In this document: piece by piece, positions 1-7,344 of the stretch
Position numbering within the stretch: the first letter of the stretch is position 1
How the letters are laid out: every line of letters starts with the position of its first letter
NCBI GenBank assembly: GCA_016235595.1
Contig: JACRJX010000016.1
Span: 186,001-250,000 of the forward strand
Length of the DNA: 64,000 nucleotides
DNA from: Verrucomicrobiota bacterium
GTDB taxonomy: Bacteria > Verrucomicrobiota > Verrucomicrobiia > CAIQCK01
Direction: 5' to 3'
Made by a program: the position numbers and the translations under genes
The notes under the pieces: model-generated
Seen by the model: the letters and a program-made list of their open reading frames with translations, nothing else
Told to the model about the DNA's origin: nothing
Database searches by the model: none

Positions 1-1207
1 CTACCAGCTCACCGGCCTTGAGCGCGACAAGATCGCCAAGGAATACAAGGAGATCATTGAACGCATCGCCGAGTTGCAGGGCATTCTTGCCAGCGAGGCG
101 AAGATCTGGGGCATCGTGGAAAAGGAGCTCAAGGAACTCCGCGAAAAGCACGGCGATCCCCGGCGCACCGACATTGTTCCCGACGAGGGCGAGATCAGGA
201 TCGAGGACCTCATCGCCAACGAAGCCGCCATCATCACCATCACGCACGGTGGCTACATCAAACGCACCGCCGTCTCCGCCTATCGCGCCCAGCGCCGCGG
301 CGGCAAAGGCGTCAGTGGCGCCGACACCAAGGACGACACCGATTTCGTCGAGCACTTGTTCACGGCGAGCACGCATGACTTCATCATGTTCTGCACCGAC
401 GACGGGCGGATCTATTGTGAGAAGGTCTATGACATTCCCGAAGCGGGGCGCTCCTCCCGTGGCAAGTCCATCGCCAACCTGCTGGCGTTGCGGGAAGGCG
501 AGAAGATTGCCGCGATGATTCGCGTCCAGGAATTCAGCGACAAACTGCACCTGTTTTTTGCCACGCAGAACGGCATCGTCAAGAAGACCAATCTCAGCGA
601 ATACGCCAATGTCCGCCGCACCGGCGTGGCGGGCATCAACATCGAGAAGGGCGACCAACTCATTGGCGTGCGTCTCACCACAGGCAACAGCGAGATCGTG
701 CTGGTTTCGCGCAAGGGCCAGTCCATCCGCTTCCACGAGGAAGACGTGCGCGACATGGGCCGCACCGCCACCGGCGTCTGGGGCATGAAGCTGGAAGATG
801 GCGACCAGCTTGTTGGCGTCGAGACCGTTGATCCGGATGCCACATTGCTTGTCGCCGGCGAAAACGGCATCGGCAAACGCACCGAATTCGAGGAATACCG
901 CAAGCAAACACGAGGCGGCAAAGGCATCATCACCATGGCCACCAGCGAGAAGACCGGCCACGTCGTCGGCGCCCTGAGCGTCACCGACACTAACGAGATC
1001 ATGCTGACCACCGCCGGCGGCCAGACGGTGCGCTGTGCCGTCAAAGGCGTGCGCGTCTGCGGCCGCAACACCCAAGGCGTGCGACTCATCCACCTTGGCT
1101 CGGGCGACAAGCTCGTGGCCATCGCCCGCGTCATCAGCGAATCGCAGGAAGACGCCGCCGAGAGCGCGCCTCTGATTTCGCCCACCCCTCCCGAGAACAA
1201 GAGCTAG
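1..1207 (+). CDS. gyrA: DNA gyrase subunit A, C-terminal part (5' truncated by window edge)
   Basis: This is the last ~401 residues of the gyrase A subunit, the DNA-cleaving and wrapping half of the A2B2 topoisomerase that introduces negative supercoils. The reading frame is open from base 2 and starts inside the coiled-coil tower (YQLTGLERDKIAKEY), so the gene begins upstream of the window; the ATG at 74 is internal. The rest is the six-bladed beta-pinwheel DNA-wrapping domain. It carries a clear GyrA box (QRRGGKG, encoded near 290-310), and repeats of the RGGKG type recur later. The intact GyrA box separates it from ParC. The tail is short and ends in PPENKS. rlmN follows 44 bases later on the same strand. 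Confidence 0.96.
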   Translation, partial: YQLTGLERDKIAKEYKEIIERIAELQGILASEAKIWGIVEKELKELREKHGDPRRTDIVPDEGEIRIEDLIANEAAIITITHGGYIKRTAVSAYRAQRRGGKGVSGADTKDDTDFVEHLFTASTHDFIMFCTDDGRIYCEKVYDIPEAGRSSRGKSIANLLALREGEKIAAMIRVQEFSDKLHLFFATQNGIVKKTNLSEYANVRRTGVAGINIEKGDQLIGVRLTTGNSEIVLVSRKGQSIRFHEEDVRDMGRTATGVWGMKLEDGDQLVGVETVDPDATLLVAGENGIGKRTEFEEYRKQTRGGKGIITMATSEKTGHVVGALSVTDTNEIMLTTAGGQTVRCAVKGVRVCGRNTQGVRLIHLGSGDKLVAIARVISESQEDAAESAPLISPTPPENKS

Positions 1208-1251
1208 CCGCGAGATTGCCACCGACGTAAACCGCGGTAGATGTTTATTGA

Positions 1252-2358
1252 ATGAAGCTGGACCTGAAATCACTGACGCAGGATGAACTTTCCCGCTTGC
1301 TGATCAAGCAAGGGCATCCGACCTATCGCTCGGCTCAGGTGGTCCAATGGACCTATGAACGGGCTGCGGAGTCCTTTGAAGCGATGAGCAACCTGTCGCT
1401 GCCGTTACGGCAGTGGCTGGCGTCAGAGTTTGATCTCTGGATGGTCAAAGGGCTGCGCGAGCAACACTCGACGGACACGACCGAAAAATTCCTCTGGCAG
1501 TTGCGTGACGGCCAGCTTGTTGAAACCGTCCTCATTCCGGCCACGCCCGGCCTCAGTTCCAGCGCCGACCGCCACACCGTCTGCGTTTCCACGCAAGTCG
1601 GTTGCGCCTACGGCTGCAAGTTTTGCGCCAGCGGCTTGCACGGTTTCCGCCGCAACCTGACCGCGGGAGAAATTGTGGATCAGGTGTTGGCCATTGTTCG
1701 TTTAGGCCGCACGACGGGCCTTCGCGTCGGCGATGCGCCTGTTGTGGCTGACCCAAAGTTTCGCGTCCAGAACATCGTTGTCATGGGTATGGGCGAGCCG
1801 CTGGCGAACTATGACAACTTGATGAAAGCGTTGAAAATCATCAACGCTCCGTGGGGCCTGAACATCGGCTCGCGCAAGATCACCGTGTCCACCTGTGGTC
1901 TGCCGGCACAAATCAAGAAGCTGGCCACCGAGCCGCTGCAAATCCGGCTTGCTGTTTCGCTGCACGGCACCACCGACAAAGTCCGTGACCAGATCATGCC
2001 GGTCAACCAGGCACATCCGATCGGCGAGCTGGTGGAGGCGTGTGAGTATTACGCCAAGACCAAGGGCCGGATGATGACGTTCGAATACGTGCTGATCGAG
2101 GGTGTGAATGACGACTTGAACATGGCTGACCAATTGGCCGCGATGGCCCGCCGGCTTCATGCCAAGGTGAACCTGATTCCATACAACCCGATGAAAGATT
2201 TGAGGTGGCAGCGGCCATCCATGGACCGTTGTTACGCATTCGCCGCGCGAGTGAAGAGCCGCGGTGTGGCGGCGACGCTTCGCATCGAGAAGGGTGGAGA
2301 TATTGCCGCGGCCTGCGGTCAATTGCGGTTGCAGGCCGAGAGGAAGCCGGCAGAATGA
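1252..2358 (+). CDS. rlmN: Dual-specificity rRNA/tRNA adenine-C2 methyltransferase RlmN
   Basis: Radical-SAM enzyme that methylates C2 of A2503 in 23S rRNA and A37 in some tRNAs. The 368-residue length is normal for the family. The cluster-binding motif CxxxCxxC is at Cys118, Cys122 and Cys125, followed by the family block GLHGFRRNLTAGEI. MGMGEPLANYDN and the VSLHG segment are also present. The methyl-carrying cysteine of the C-terminal DIAAACGQL motif falls at about residue 355, as in E. coli RlmN. The ATG at 1252 lies 44 bases after gyrA and has only a weak ribosome-binding site, so read-through from gyrA is possible. Assignment to RlmN rather than Cfr rests on the full-length N-terminal domain and is otherwise family knowledge. 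Confidence 0.96.
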   Translation: MKLDLKSLTQDELSRLLIKQGHPTYRSAQVVQWTYERAAESFEAMSNLSLPLRQWLASEFDLWMVKGLREQHSTDTTEKFLWQLRDGQLVETVLIPATPGLSSSADRHTVCVSTQVGCAYGCKFCASGLHGFRRNLTAGEIVDQVLAIVRLGRTTGLRVGDAPVVADPKFRVQNIVVMGMGEPLANYDNLMKALKIINAPWGLNIGSRKITVSTCGLPAQIKKLATEPLQIRLAVSLHGTTDKVRDQIMPVNQAHPIGELVEACEYYAKTKGRMMTFEYVLIEGVNDDLNMADQLAAMARRLHAKVNLIPYNPMKDLRWQRPSMDRCYAFAARVKSRGVAATLRIEKGGDIAAACGQLRLQAERKPAE

Positions 2359-2449
2359 ACAGGAAAGGTGGGAAGGCGCTAAGGGGAACAGCAACAGTGT
2401 ATCTGTTTCCGTTTTTGCATCTTCGTGCCCTTCCTGTTTCAGTTTTCCA

Positions 2450-2863
2450 ATGAAAGCCTTCGAATTCTTCGAGCACACCGCCGATATTGGCGTCCATGCT
2501 TACGGACGAACGCTGGAGGAACTCTTCGTCAATGCCGCTCGCGCTCTCTACGAAGTGCAGGGCCGGTTCGACCTCACTGACCGGCGGATACTGAAGGTGG
2601 AGTTGACTGCCAGTTCCGTGGATGAGTTGTTGGTCCGGTGGCTCTCAGAAATGGTTTACCTTCTTAGCGCCGAGGGCGTCTGCTTCACGCACTTTCGGCT
2701 TCAATTTACCGATGGGAAAAAACTCACGGCCCAGATGGAGGGCGGGGCAGTGGATTTCAGCCGGTCGGAGATCCACGAGGAAGTCAAAGCCGTGACCTAT
2801 CATCAACTGTCTGTGACGCAAACCGCCGATGGCTGGACGGCAACGGTGATTTTCGATGTTTGA
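2450..2863 (+). CDS. Archease, RtcB ligase activator
   Basis: A small (137 aa) archease, the protein that speeds guanylylation and turnover of the RtcB RNA ligase. The start is placed at the ATG of MKAFEFFEHTADIGVHAYG, which opens with the family signature (F-x-H-TAD-x-G) carrying the conserved Asp used for metal binding. The in-frame upstream extension looks noncoding. The middle shows LFVNAARALYEV and a DELLVRWLSEMVYL helix typical of the family. Its stop lies directly before rtcB, and this co-location is the usual arrangement for the pair. It is about 90 bases downstream of rlmN, so it may have its own promoter, though none is obvious. Confidence 0.93.
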   Translation: MKAFEFFEHTADIGVHAYGRTLEELFVNAARALYEVQGRFDLTDRRILKVELTASSVDELLVRWLSEMVYLLSAEGVCFTHFRLQFTDGKKLTAQMEGGAVDFSRSEIHEEVKAVTYHQLSVTQTADGWTATVIFDV

Positions 2864-2895
2864 ATCTGCGGCTGCCGGAAGTAGGTTTCTCTGCG

Positions 2896-4341
2896 ATGCG
2901 CTCACTGACGAAAATCACTGATGTGCTTTGGGAAGTGCCGCAAACCTACAAGGACGGAATGCGGGTGCCCGGTCGCATTTACGCGAGCGAGGCGATGCTC
3001 AGCCGCATTGTGGGCGATAACTGTCTGGAGCAGGTCGCCAACGTCGCGTGCCTGCCGGGCATCCAGTCATACTCGTTGGCGATGCCCGATATCCACTGGG
3101 GCTACGGCTTTCCCATTGGTGGAGTGGCTGCGACCGCGCCGGATGAAGGCGGCGTCATTTCGCCCGGCGGTGTCGGCTACGATATCAACTGTGGCGTGCG
3201 CTTGATGCGGACGAACCTGACGCAGGAGGAAGTTGCGCCCAGAATCCATGACCTTGTCGGCCAACTTTTTCGCGATATTCCGTGCGGGCTGGGCGAGAAG
3301 AGCGATCTGCGCCTCACGCGTGACGACGAGCATAAAGTGCTCCTGCAAGGCGCGCACTGGGCCGTCGCGCACGGTTTTGGCTCACCGGGAGACACTGAGT
3401 TCATCGAAGAGAACGGCTGCATGGCTGAGGCGGAGGCGTCGAACATCACCGAACGCGCGCTCGAGCGCGGGGCAGGGCAGGTGGGCAGTCTCGGCAGCGG
3501 CAACCATTTCGTGGAGGTCCAGGTCACGGACGAGATTTATGACGAGACCGCCGCCAACACAATGGGTCTGTTCCTCGGCGGCGTCACGGTGATGATTCAC
3601 TGCGGTTCGCGCGGGTTTGGTTACCAAGTGTGCGACGATTACCTGCGTGTGCTGGGGCGTGCGACGGAGAAATACGATTTCCGCCTGCCCGACCGTCAGC
3701 TTGCCAGCGCGCCGATCAATTCTCCCGAAGGGCAGGAATATCTGGCGGCCATGCGCTGCGCGGCCAACTATGCGTTTGCCAACCGTCAGGTGCTGGGAAG
3801 CAAGGCGGCGGGTGCGTTCCTTCATGCGCTGAGGATTTCGCCGGACGCGCTGGGGATGCAGTTGGTCTATGACGTGCCTCACAACATTGCGAAGTTTGAG
3901 GAGCACGTCATCAATGGCAAGACACGGAGGTTGTGCGTGCACCGCAAGGGAGCGACACGGTCATTCCCGCCGCATCACCCGCTGGTGCCGCCGCGTTACC
4001 GCGCCATCGGCCAACCGGTGCTGGTGCCCGGTGACATGGGGCGCTATTCTTTCGTCCTTGTTGGCCGGCCGCAGGCAATGGCGCAGACATTCGGCACCGT
4101 TTGCCACGGCGCGGGCCGGGTGATGAGCCGCAGCCAGGCGAAACGGGAGTTGAATTTTGACCAGCTCCGCCGTGACATGGAGCAGCGGGGCGTGGTAATG
4201 ATGGCGCGCGGCCGGGGTACGGCAGTTGAGGAAGCCTCGGCGGTTTATAAGGATGTTGCCGAGGTGGTAAACGTGGTGGATAGTGCGGGCTTGGCAAAGA
4301 AGGTCTGCCGGTTGCGCCCTATTGGAGTCGTGAAAGGTTAG
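2896..4341 (+). CDS. rtcB: RNA-splicing ligase RtcB (3'-phosphate/5'-OH RNA ligase)
   Basis: Joins RNA ends carrying a 2',3'-cyclic or 3'-phosphate to 5'-OH ends using GTP and Mn2+, for RNA repair or tRNA splicing. From the chosen ATG (MRSLTKITDVLW, with GGAAG upstream) the protein is 481 aa, matching the long archaeal-type RtcB. Metal ligands line up with the Pyrococcus enzyme: Asp96, Cys99 (GYDINCG), His204 (SGNHF), His235 (MIHCGSRG) and His329 (DVPHN). The His that becomes guanylylated is His404 (TVCHGAGR). A TTG start at 2860, overlapping the archease stop, is possible but adds 12 residues of no family likeness. Immediate linkage to archease supports a working repair pair. No RtcA or RtcR is nearby. 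Confidence 0.96.
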   Translation: MRSLTKITDVLWEVPQTYKDGMRVPGRIYASEAMLSRIVGDNCLEQVANVACLPGIQSYSLAMPDIHWGYGFPIGGVAATAPDEGGVISPGGVGYDINCGVRLMRTNLTQEEVAPRIHDLVGQLFRDIPCGLGEKSDLRLTRDDEHKVLLQGAHWAVAHGFGSPGDTEFIEENGCMAEAEASNITERALERGAGQVGSLGSGNHFVEVQVTDEIYDETAANTMGLFLGGVTVMIHCGSRGFGYQVCDDYLRVLGRATEKYDFRLPDRQLASAPINSPEGQEYLAAMRCAANYAFANRQVLGSKAAGAFLHALRISPDALGMQLVYDVPHNIAKFEEHVINGKTRRLCVHRKGATRSFPPHHPLVPPRYRAIGQPVLVPGDMGRYSFVLVGRPQAMAQTFGTVCHGAGRVMSRSQAKRELNFDQLRRDMEQRGVVMMARGRGTAVEEASAVYKDVAEVVNVVDSAGLAKKVCRLRPIGVVKG

Positions 4342-4351
4342 TTGGAACACG

Positions 4352-4380
4352 GTGCCGCCACGTGGCATACCCGATTTTTT
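4352..4380 (+). terminator. Possible intrinsic terminator/attenuator between rtcB and the sigma factor
   Basis: A GTGCC/GGCAT stem (4352-4356 with 4364-4368, one G-T pair) with a 7-base loop is followed by CCGA and a run of six T (4375-4380). It sits 10 bases after the rtcB stop, and the T run ends one base before the proposed ATG of the sigma factor. The stem is short, so strength is doubtful. The core GCCACGTGGC (4357-4366) is itself a perfect palindrome and could instead be a protein site. Confidence 0.35.
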
Positions 4381-4381
4381 C

Positions 4382-5002
4382 ATGAATATCACGGACCCAA
4401 CTACGTCAAAGGCGGCAGAAGCGATGGAGCCGAGCCAGCCAAGCGATGCCGAGTTGGTGCTCCGCTCCCAACGCGGTGACATGGCCGCCTTTGAGGAACT
4501 CGTGAATCGGTATCGTGAAAAAGTTTACGGTCTGGCCTACGGAATGGCCCACAACGAACCGGATGCCCAGGATATTCGTCAGGAAACCTTCGTGCGCGCC
4601 TGGCAGTCCATTGACCGGTTTCGCGGCCAGTCAGCGTTTTACACCTGGCTGTACCGGATCACAACGAACCTGGCGATTGACATGATGCGCAAGAAGTCGC
4701 GCGGCGTGACCGTGCCGATCGAGACGCCGGAAGGGGCGCGGCCGATCGAAGCGCAAATGGTTGACGCGCCCAAAGGCCGCCTGCCGTCGGATGAGGCGCA
4801 GCGCAGCGATTTGCGGCTGGCGATTGACCGTGCGATGGCGGCGTTGTCGCCTGAACATCGCGCGGTGGTGTTGTTGAAAGATTTTGAAGGAATGGAGTAT
4901 CGAGACATAGCGAAAGTGGTTGGATGCTCAATGGGCACGGTGATGTCGCGGCTGTTCTACGCGCGCCGTCACCTGCAGCAATTGCTGAGGGACGTGTTAT
5001 GA
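4382..5002 (+). CDS. ECF RNA polymerase sigma factor (RpoE-like)
   Basis: Extracytoplasmic-function sigma factor of 206 aa, directing RNA polymerase to a stress or envelope regulon. Region 2 is clear (FEELVNRYREKVYGLAYGMA, then DAQDIRQETFVRAWQ and the -10-reading segment with FYTWLYRITTNLAIDMMRKK). Region 4 ends the protein (LSPEHRAVVLLKDFEGMEY, then DIAKVVGCSMGTVMSRLFYARR, the -35 helix-turn-helix). There is no sigma region 1 or 3, as expected for ECF factors. The ATG at 4382 is chosen over a GTG at 4352. Its stop overlaps the start of the next gene in an ATGA, coupling it to an anti-sigma factor. Confidence 0.93.
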   Translation: MNITDPTTSKAAEAMEPSQPSDAELVLRSQRGDMAAFEELVNRYREKVYGLAYGMAHNEPDAQDIRQETFVRAWQSIDRFRGQSAFYTWLYRITTNLAIDMMRKKSRGVTVPIETPEGARPIEAQMVDAPKGRLPSDEAQRSDLRLAIDRAMAALSPEHRAVVLLKDFEGMEYRDIAKVVGCSMGTVMSRLFYARRHLQQLLRDVL

Positions 5003-5625
5003 AGTGCGTCTGGTATCAACGATGGCTGACGGCGTCGGCGGATGACGAACTCATCGGCTGGCGCGCCGCCTTGCTGCGCCGGCACCTCGCCGGTTGCGAG
5101 CGATGCGCCGCGGAGCTTGCTGAACTGCGGCGGGTTCGCGAACTCGTTGCCGGCCAGAAGGCGCACTATGTTGGCAAACTGGACGACACGTTCTTCTGGC
5201 CGCAACTTCGCGCGCGATTGCAGACGTCGCAACAGCCGGAACCTGAGCCGGATGGCGAGCTGGTCATGGCCTACAGTTGCCGTCAGAAGAAGGAACCGTG
5301 CGAGCCGGCTGGCGGCGTGGCTTTTTCTGGGGTGTTCCCGACACATTGGCTGGCATGGAGCGCGTTGGCGGCGGCCTTGTTGGTGGCGGCGCTGATCGGC
5401 GTTCTGGGCGCCCGCGCGCTGCAAGATCGTTCGGTTGTCTGTGATATGCCGCTTCTGCCTCCGTCGGGCCAGAGTTACGTGCAGTTTACTGAAGTCAAAT
5501 CCACCGGGGGCACGCGGGCCAGCGTCGTGAAGTTCGACAAGCCTGATGTGGATATTGTGGTCATCAAAATTGACGGATTGCCGCCCATGGGAAAAGAATG
5601 GAAACCCGCGAGTGGCGAATTGTGA
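4999..5625 (+). CDS. Membrane anti-sigma factor with zinc-finger (zf-HC2) domain
   Basis: A 208-aa protein overlapping the sigma factor by four bases (ATGA). The N-terminal ~50 residues hold the H-x3-C-x2-C anti-sigma zinc site (RHLAGCERCAAEL), which typically clamps the sigma factor in the cytoplasm. One transmembrane helix (WLAWSALAAALLVAALIGVL, near 115-135) follows, then a ~70-residue part outside the membrane without a known domain. Gene order and overlap give the functional call; the target is inferred to be the upstream ECF factor. The extracytoplasmic part is presumably the signal sensor or protease target. An upstream in-frame start would run into the sigma gene and is rejected. Confidence 0.85.
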   Translation: MKCVWYQRWLTASADDELIGWRAALLRRHLAGCERCAAELAELRRVRELVAGQKAHYVGKLDDTFFWPQLRARLQTSQQPEPEPDGELVMAYSCRQKKEPCEPAGGVAFSGVFPTHWLAWSALAAALLVAALIGVLGARALQDRSVVCDMPLLPPSGQSYVQFTEVKSTGGTRASVVKFDKPDVDIVVIKIDGLPPMGKEWKPASGEL

Positions 5626-5647
5626 TGCTTTGAGCGCATTGATACGA

Positions 5648-6073
5648 ATGAAAACATGGGTGCTGGCAGCCGCAACGCTGCTGATGGCCGTGCCATTTGC
5701 GGATGCGGCGCAGGTGACCGCGCGGTTGATCTACGCGACCAACACGCCCGGTCCCGCCAGTGAGAAAGGTGCGCAGACGACCGATCCGCGGCTGACCAAA
5801 GCGTTCGGCTGGCGCGAATTTCAGGTGTTGTCGCAAACCTGTTCGTCGCTACAGGAAGGTGAAGTCCGCCAACTGGACCTCGGCCGGAAGTTTCTCCTGC
5901 AGGTCAAGCTTATGAAGAAGACGAAGCCGTCCTACTTCATAAGGTGCCAGTTGTTGCAGGACGAAAAGGAGATTCTGCAGACGACCGTTACCATGACCAG
6001 CGGCAGCGCTTACTTCATCACCGGGCCGGCGTGTGAAAACGGCCAGTTGCTGATTTCGGTTGCCATCCGCTGA
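5648..6073 (+). CDS. Hypothetical exported protein
   Basis: A 141-aa protein starting MKTWVLAAATLLMAVPFADAA, a good Sec signal peptide with likely cleavage after ADA. I do not recognise the mature ~120 residues. They are mostly beta-strand-like, with three cysteines, and contain a segment KTKPSYFIRCQLLQDEKEIL. The start lies 22 bases after the anti-sigma stop, so it is probably the third gene of the sigma operon and may be an envelope target or accessory of that system (inference). The longer in-frame ORF upstream overlaps the anti-sigma gene and is not credible. Confidence 0.65.
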   Translation: MKTWVLAAATLLMAVPFADAAQVTARLIYATNTPGPASEKGAQTTDPRLTKAFGWREFQVLSQTCSSLQEGEVRQLDLGRKFLLQVKLMKKTKPSYFIRCQLLQDEKEILQTTVTMTSGSAYFITGPACENGQLLISVAIR

Positions 6074-6087
6074 CAGAGACTTATCGT
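6060..6087 (+). promoter_or_regulatory. Candidate promoter for yqeY, leaderless layout
   Basis: TTGCCA (6060-6065), 16-base spacer, TATCGT (6082-6087), then nine bases to the yqeY ATG at 6097. The -35 lies in the end of the preceding gene. The short distance puts the expected transcription start at or very near the ATG. It matches the layout seen at grpE and at the 56644 gene in this window. Confidence 0.4.
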
Positions 6088-6096
6088 GGGGCCGCC

Positions 6097-6552
6097 ATGA
6101 CACCAACTCTGTTCGACAAGATTCAGTCCGATATGAAACAGGCGATGCTGGCCAAGGACGCGCTGCGCACGTCCGTCCTGCGGCTGCTTGTTTCTGCCGC
6201 GCGTTATTATCAAGCGGAGAAATCGCTGCCGGCGCTCACCGATGAGGACGTCATTCAAGTGCTGAAACGCCAGGCCAAGCAACGCCGCGATTCCATCGAG
6301 AGTTTCGCGGCAGCGAACCGATCTGACATGGCTGAAAAAGAGCGACAGGAACTGGCCATTCTGGAGTGCTACCTGCCGAAACAGCTGTCAGAGGCCGAGA
6401 TTACTGAACTTGTGAAGGCTGCCATGGCAGAGACGGGGGCAACCACCAAGGCGCAGGCTGGGTTGATCATGAAATCCGTCATGCCAAAGCTTCAAGGCCG
6501 GGCTGATGGCAAGATGGTCAATCAGATTGTAATGAAGCTTTTGGGAGCTTGA
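6097..6552 (+). CDS. yqeY: GatB/YqeY-domain protein
   Basis: A 151-aa all-helical YqeY family protein. The tRNA-binding YqeY domain also forms the tail of the GatB amidotransferase subunit, but free-standing YqeY proteins have no firmly established role. The whole length matches: LFDKIQSDMKQAMLAKD, then RTSVLRLLVSAAR, KRQAKQRRDSIESF and the ECYLPKQLSEAEI segment, ending with a helical bundle that includes GRADGKMVNQIVMKLL. Length is standard (about 150). It converges on ispD, with only 32 bases between the stops. Confidence 0.93.
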   Translation: MTPTLFDKIQSDMKQAMLAKDALRTSVLRLLVSAARYYQAEKSLPALTDEDVIQVLKRQAKQRRDSIESFAAANRSDMAEKERQELAILECYLPKQLSEAEITELVKAAMAETGATTKAQAGLIMKSVMPKLQGRADGKMVNQIVMKLLGA

Positions 6553-6565
6553 TCCGTTCTGCGAA

Positions 6566-6593
6566 TTCCGGTCCTGATTTCGCGCTACCGGAA
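6566..6593. terminator. Weak inverted repeat between converging yqeY and ispD
   Basis: TTCCGGT (6566-6572) pairs perfectly with ACCGGAA (6587-6593) across a 14-base loop in the 32-base gap between the two converging stops. There is no real T run on either side. It could serve as a shared terminator but a 7-bp stem is weak evidence. Confidence 0.28.
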
Positions 6594-7337
6594 ATCTTTC
6601 TCGATGTCCCGCCCGAAATAAAAGGTTCCCGTTGGCACGGTTGCCGACTGAACGATCAGTTCCGCGGGCAATAGCACACCGGCGATGCTAAGATCTGCGG
6701 GAGTGGTCACTTTGATGTTCGTGGGGGGGCTCTCCACGATATGCACCGGCTCGCCCAGCAACTCCACGGCGGACGCGTCGTCGGTGACGCGGGCGCCGCG
6801 CTCGATCACGGCACGATAGGCGCGCATGATCAGATCGTAACGGAATGCCTGCGGTGTCTGCACTGCCCACAGTCGATCCCGCGGCACGGTTGAGAGGATG
6901 CGTCCTTCCTCGTCCACTTCCTTGATCGTGTCTGCGAGCTTGCATGCCGCGATGCCGCTGCCAAACTCCCGGACTGACTGGATGGTCTGGTTGATCAGCG
7001 CGTCCGAAACACAGGGTCTGGCTCCATCATGGATCAAAACGATATCCACGCCCTTGGGCAGCGCCTGCAAGCCGTTCCACACAGAGTTCTGCCGCTCCGC
7101 TCCGCCGACCACAACTTGACGGACCTTGGAAATCCTGTAGTCCCGGATGACGGCCTGAAAGTCTCCCCGCGCATCCGCGCGCACAACCAGGTTGATGTGC
7201 TTCACGGCCTGGCAATTCTGAAACTTCATCAGCGTGTGCGCGATGATCGGCGCCTTGCCCAGCTTGAGGAACAGTTTGTCCACCCCTTTCCCCATGCGCG
7301 AACTTCTGCCGCCTGCCACAATGACTGCTGCGATCAT
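6585..7337 (-). CDS. ispD: 2-C-methyl-D-erythritol 4-phosphate cytidylyltransferase IspD
   Basis: Third enzyme of the non-mevalonate isoprenoid pathway: joins MEP and CTP to give CDP-methylerythritol. The 250-aa protein begins with the nucleotide-binding loop VIVAGGRSSRMGKGVDKLFL, a textbook IspD start. It keeps the GGAERQNSVWNGL, IHDGARPCV and TDDASAVELLG motifs and the ITTPADL-like end (KVTTPADLSIA). Only seven bases separate its start from the clpC stop, so it is translated from the clpC transcript. In Bacillus subtilis ispD also lies a few genes downstream of mcsA-mcsB-clpC, so the linkage is old and recognisable here. Confidence 0.95.
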   Translation of the reverse strand: MIAAVIVAGGRSSRMGKGVDKLFLKLGKAPIIAHTLMKFQNCQAVKHINLVVRADARGDFQAVIRDYRISKVRQVVVGGAERQNSVWNGLQALPKGVDIVLIHDGARPCVSDALINQTIQSVREFGSGIAACKLADTIKEVDEEGRILSTVPRDRLWAVQTPQAFRYDLIMRAYRAVIERGARVTDDASAVELLGEPVHIVESPPTNIKVTTPADLSIAGVLLPAELIVQSATVPTGTFYFGRDIEKDFR

Positions 7338-7344
7338 AAATCCG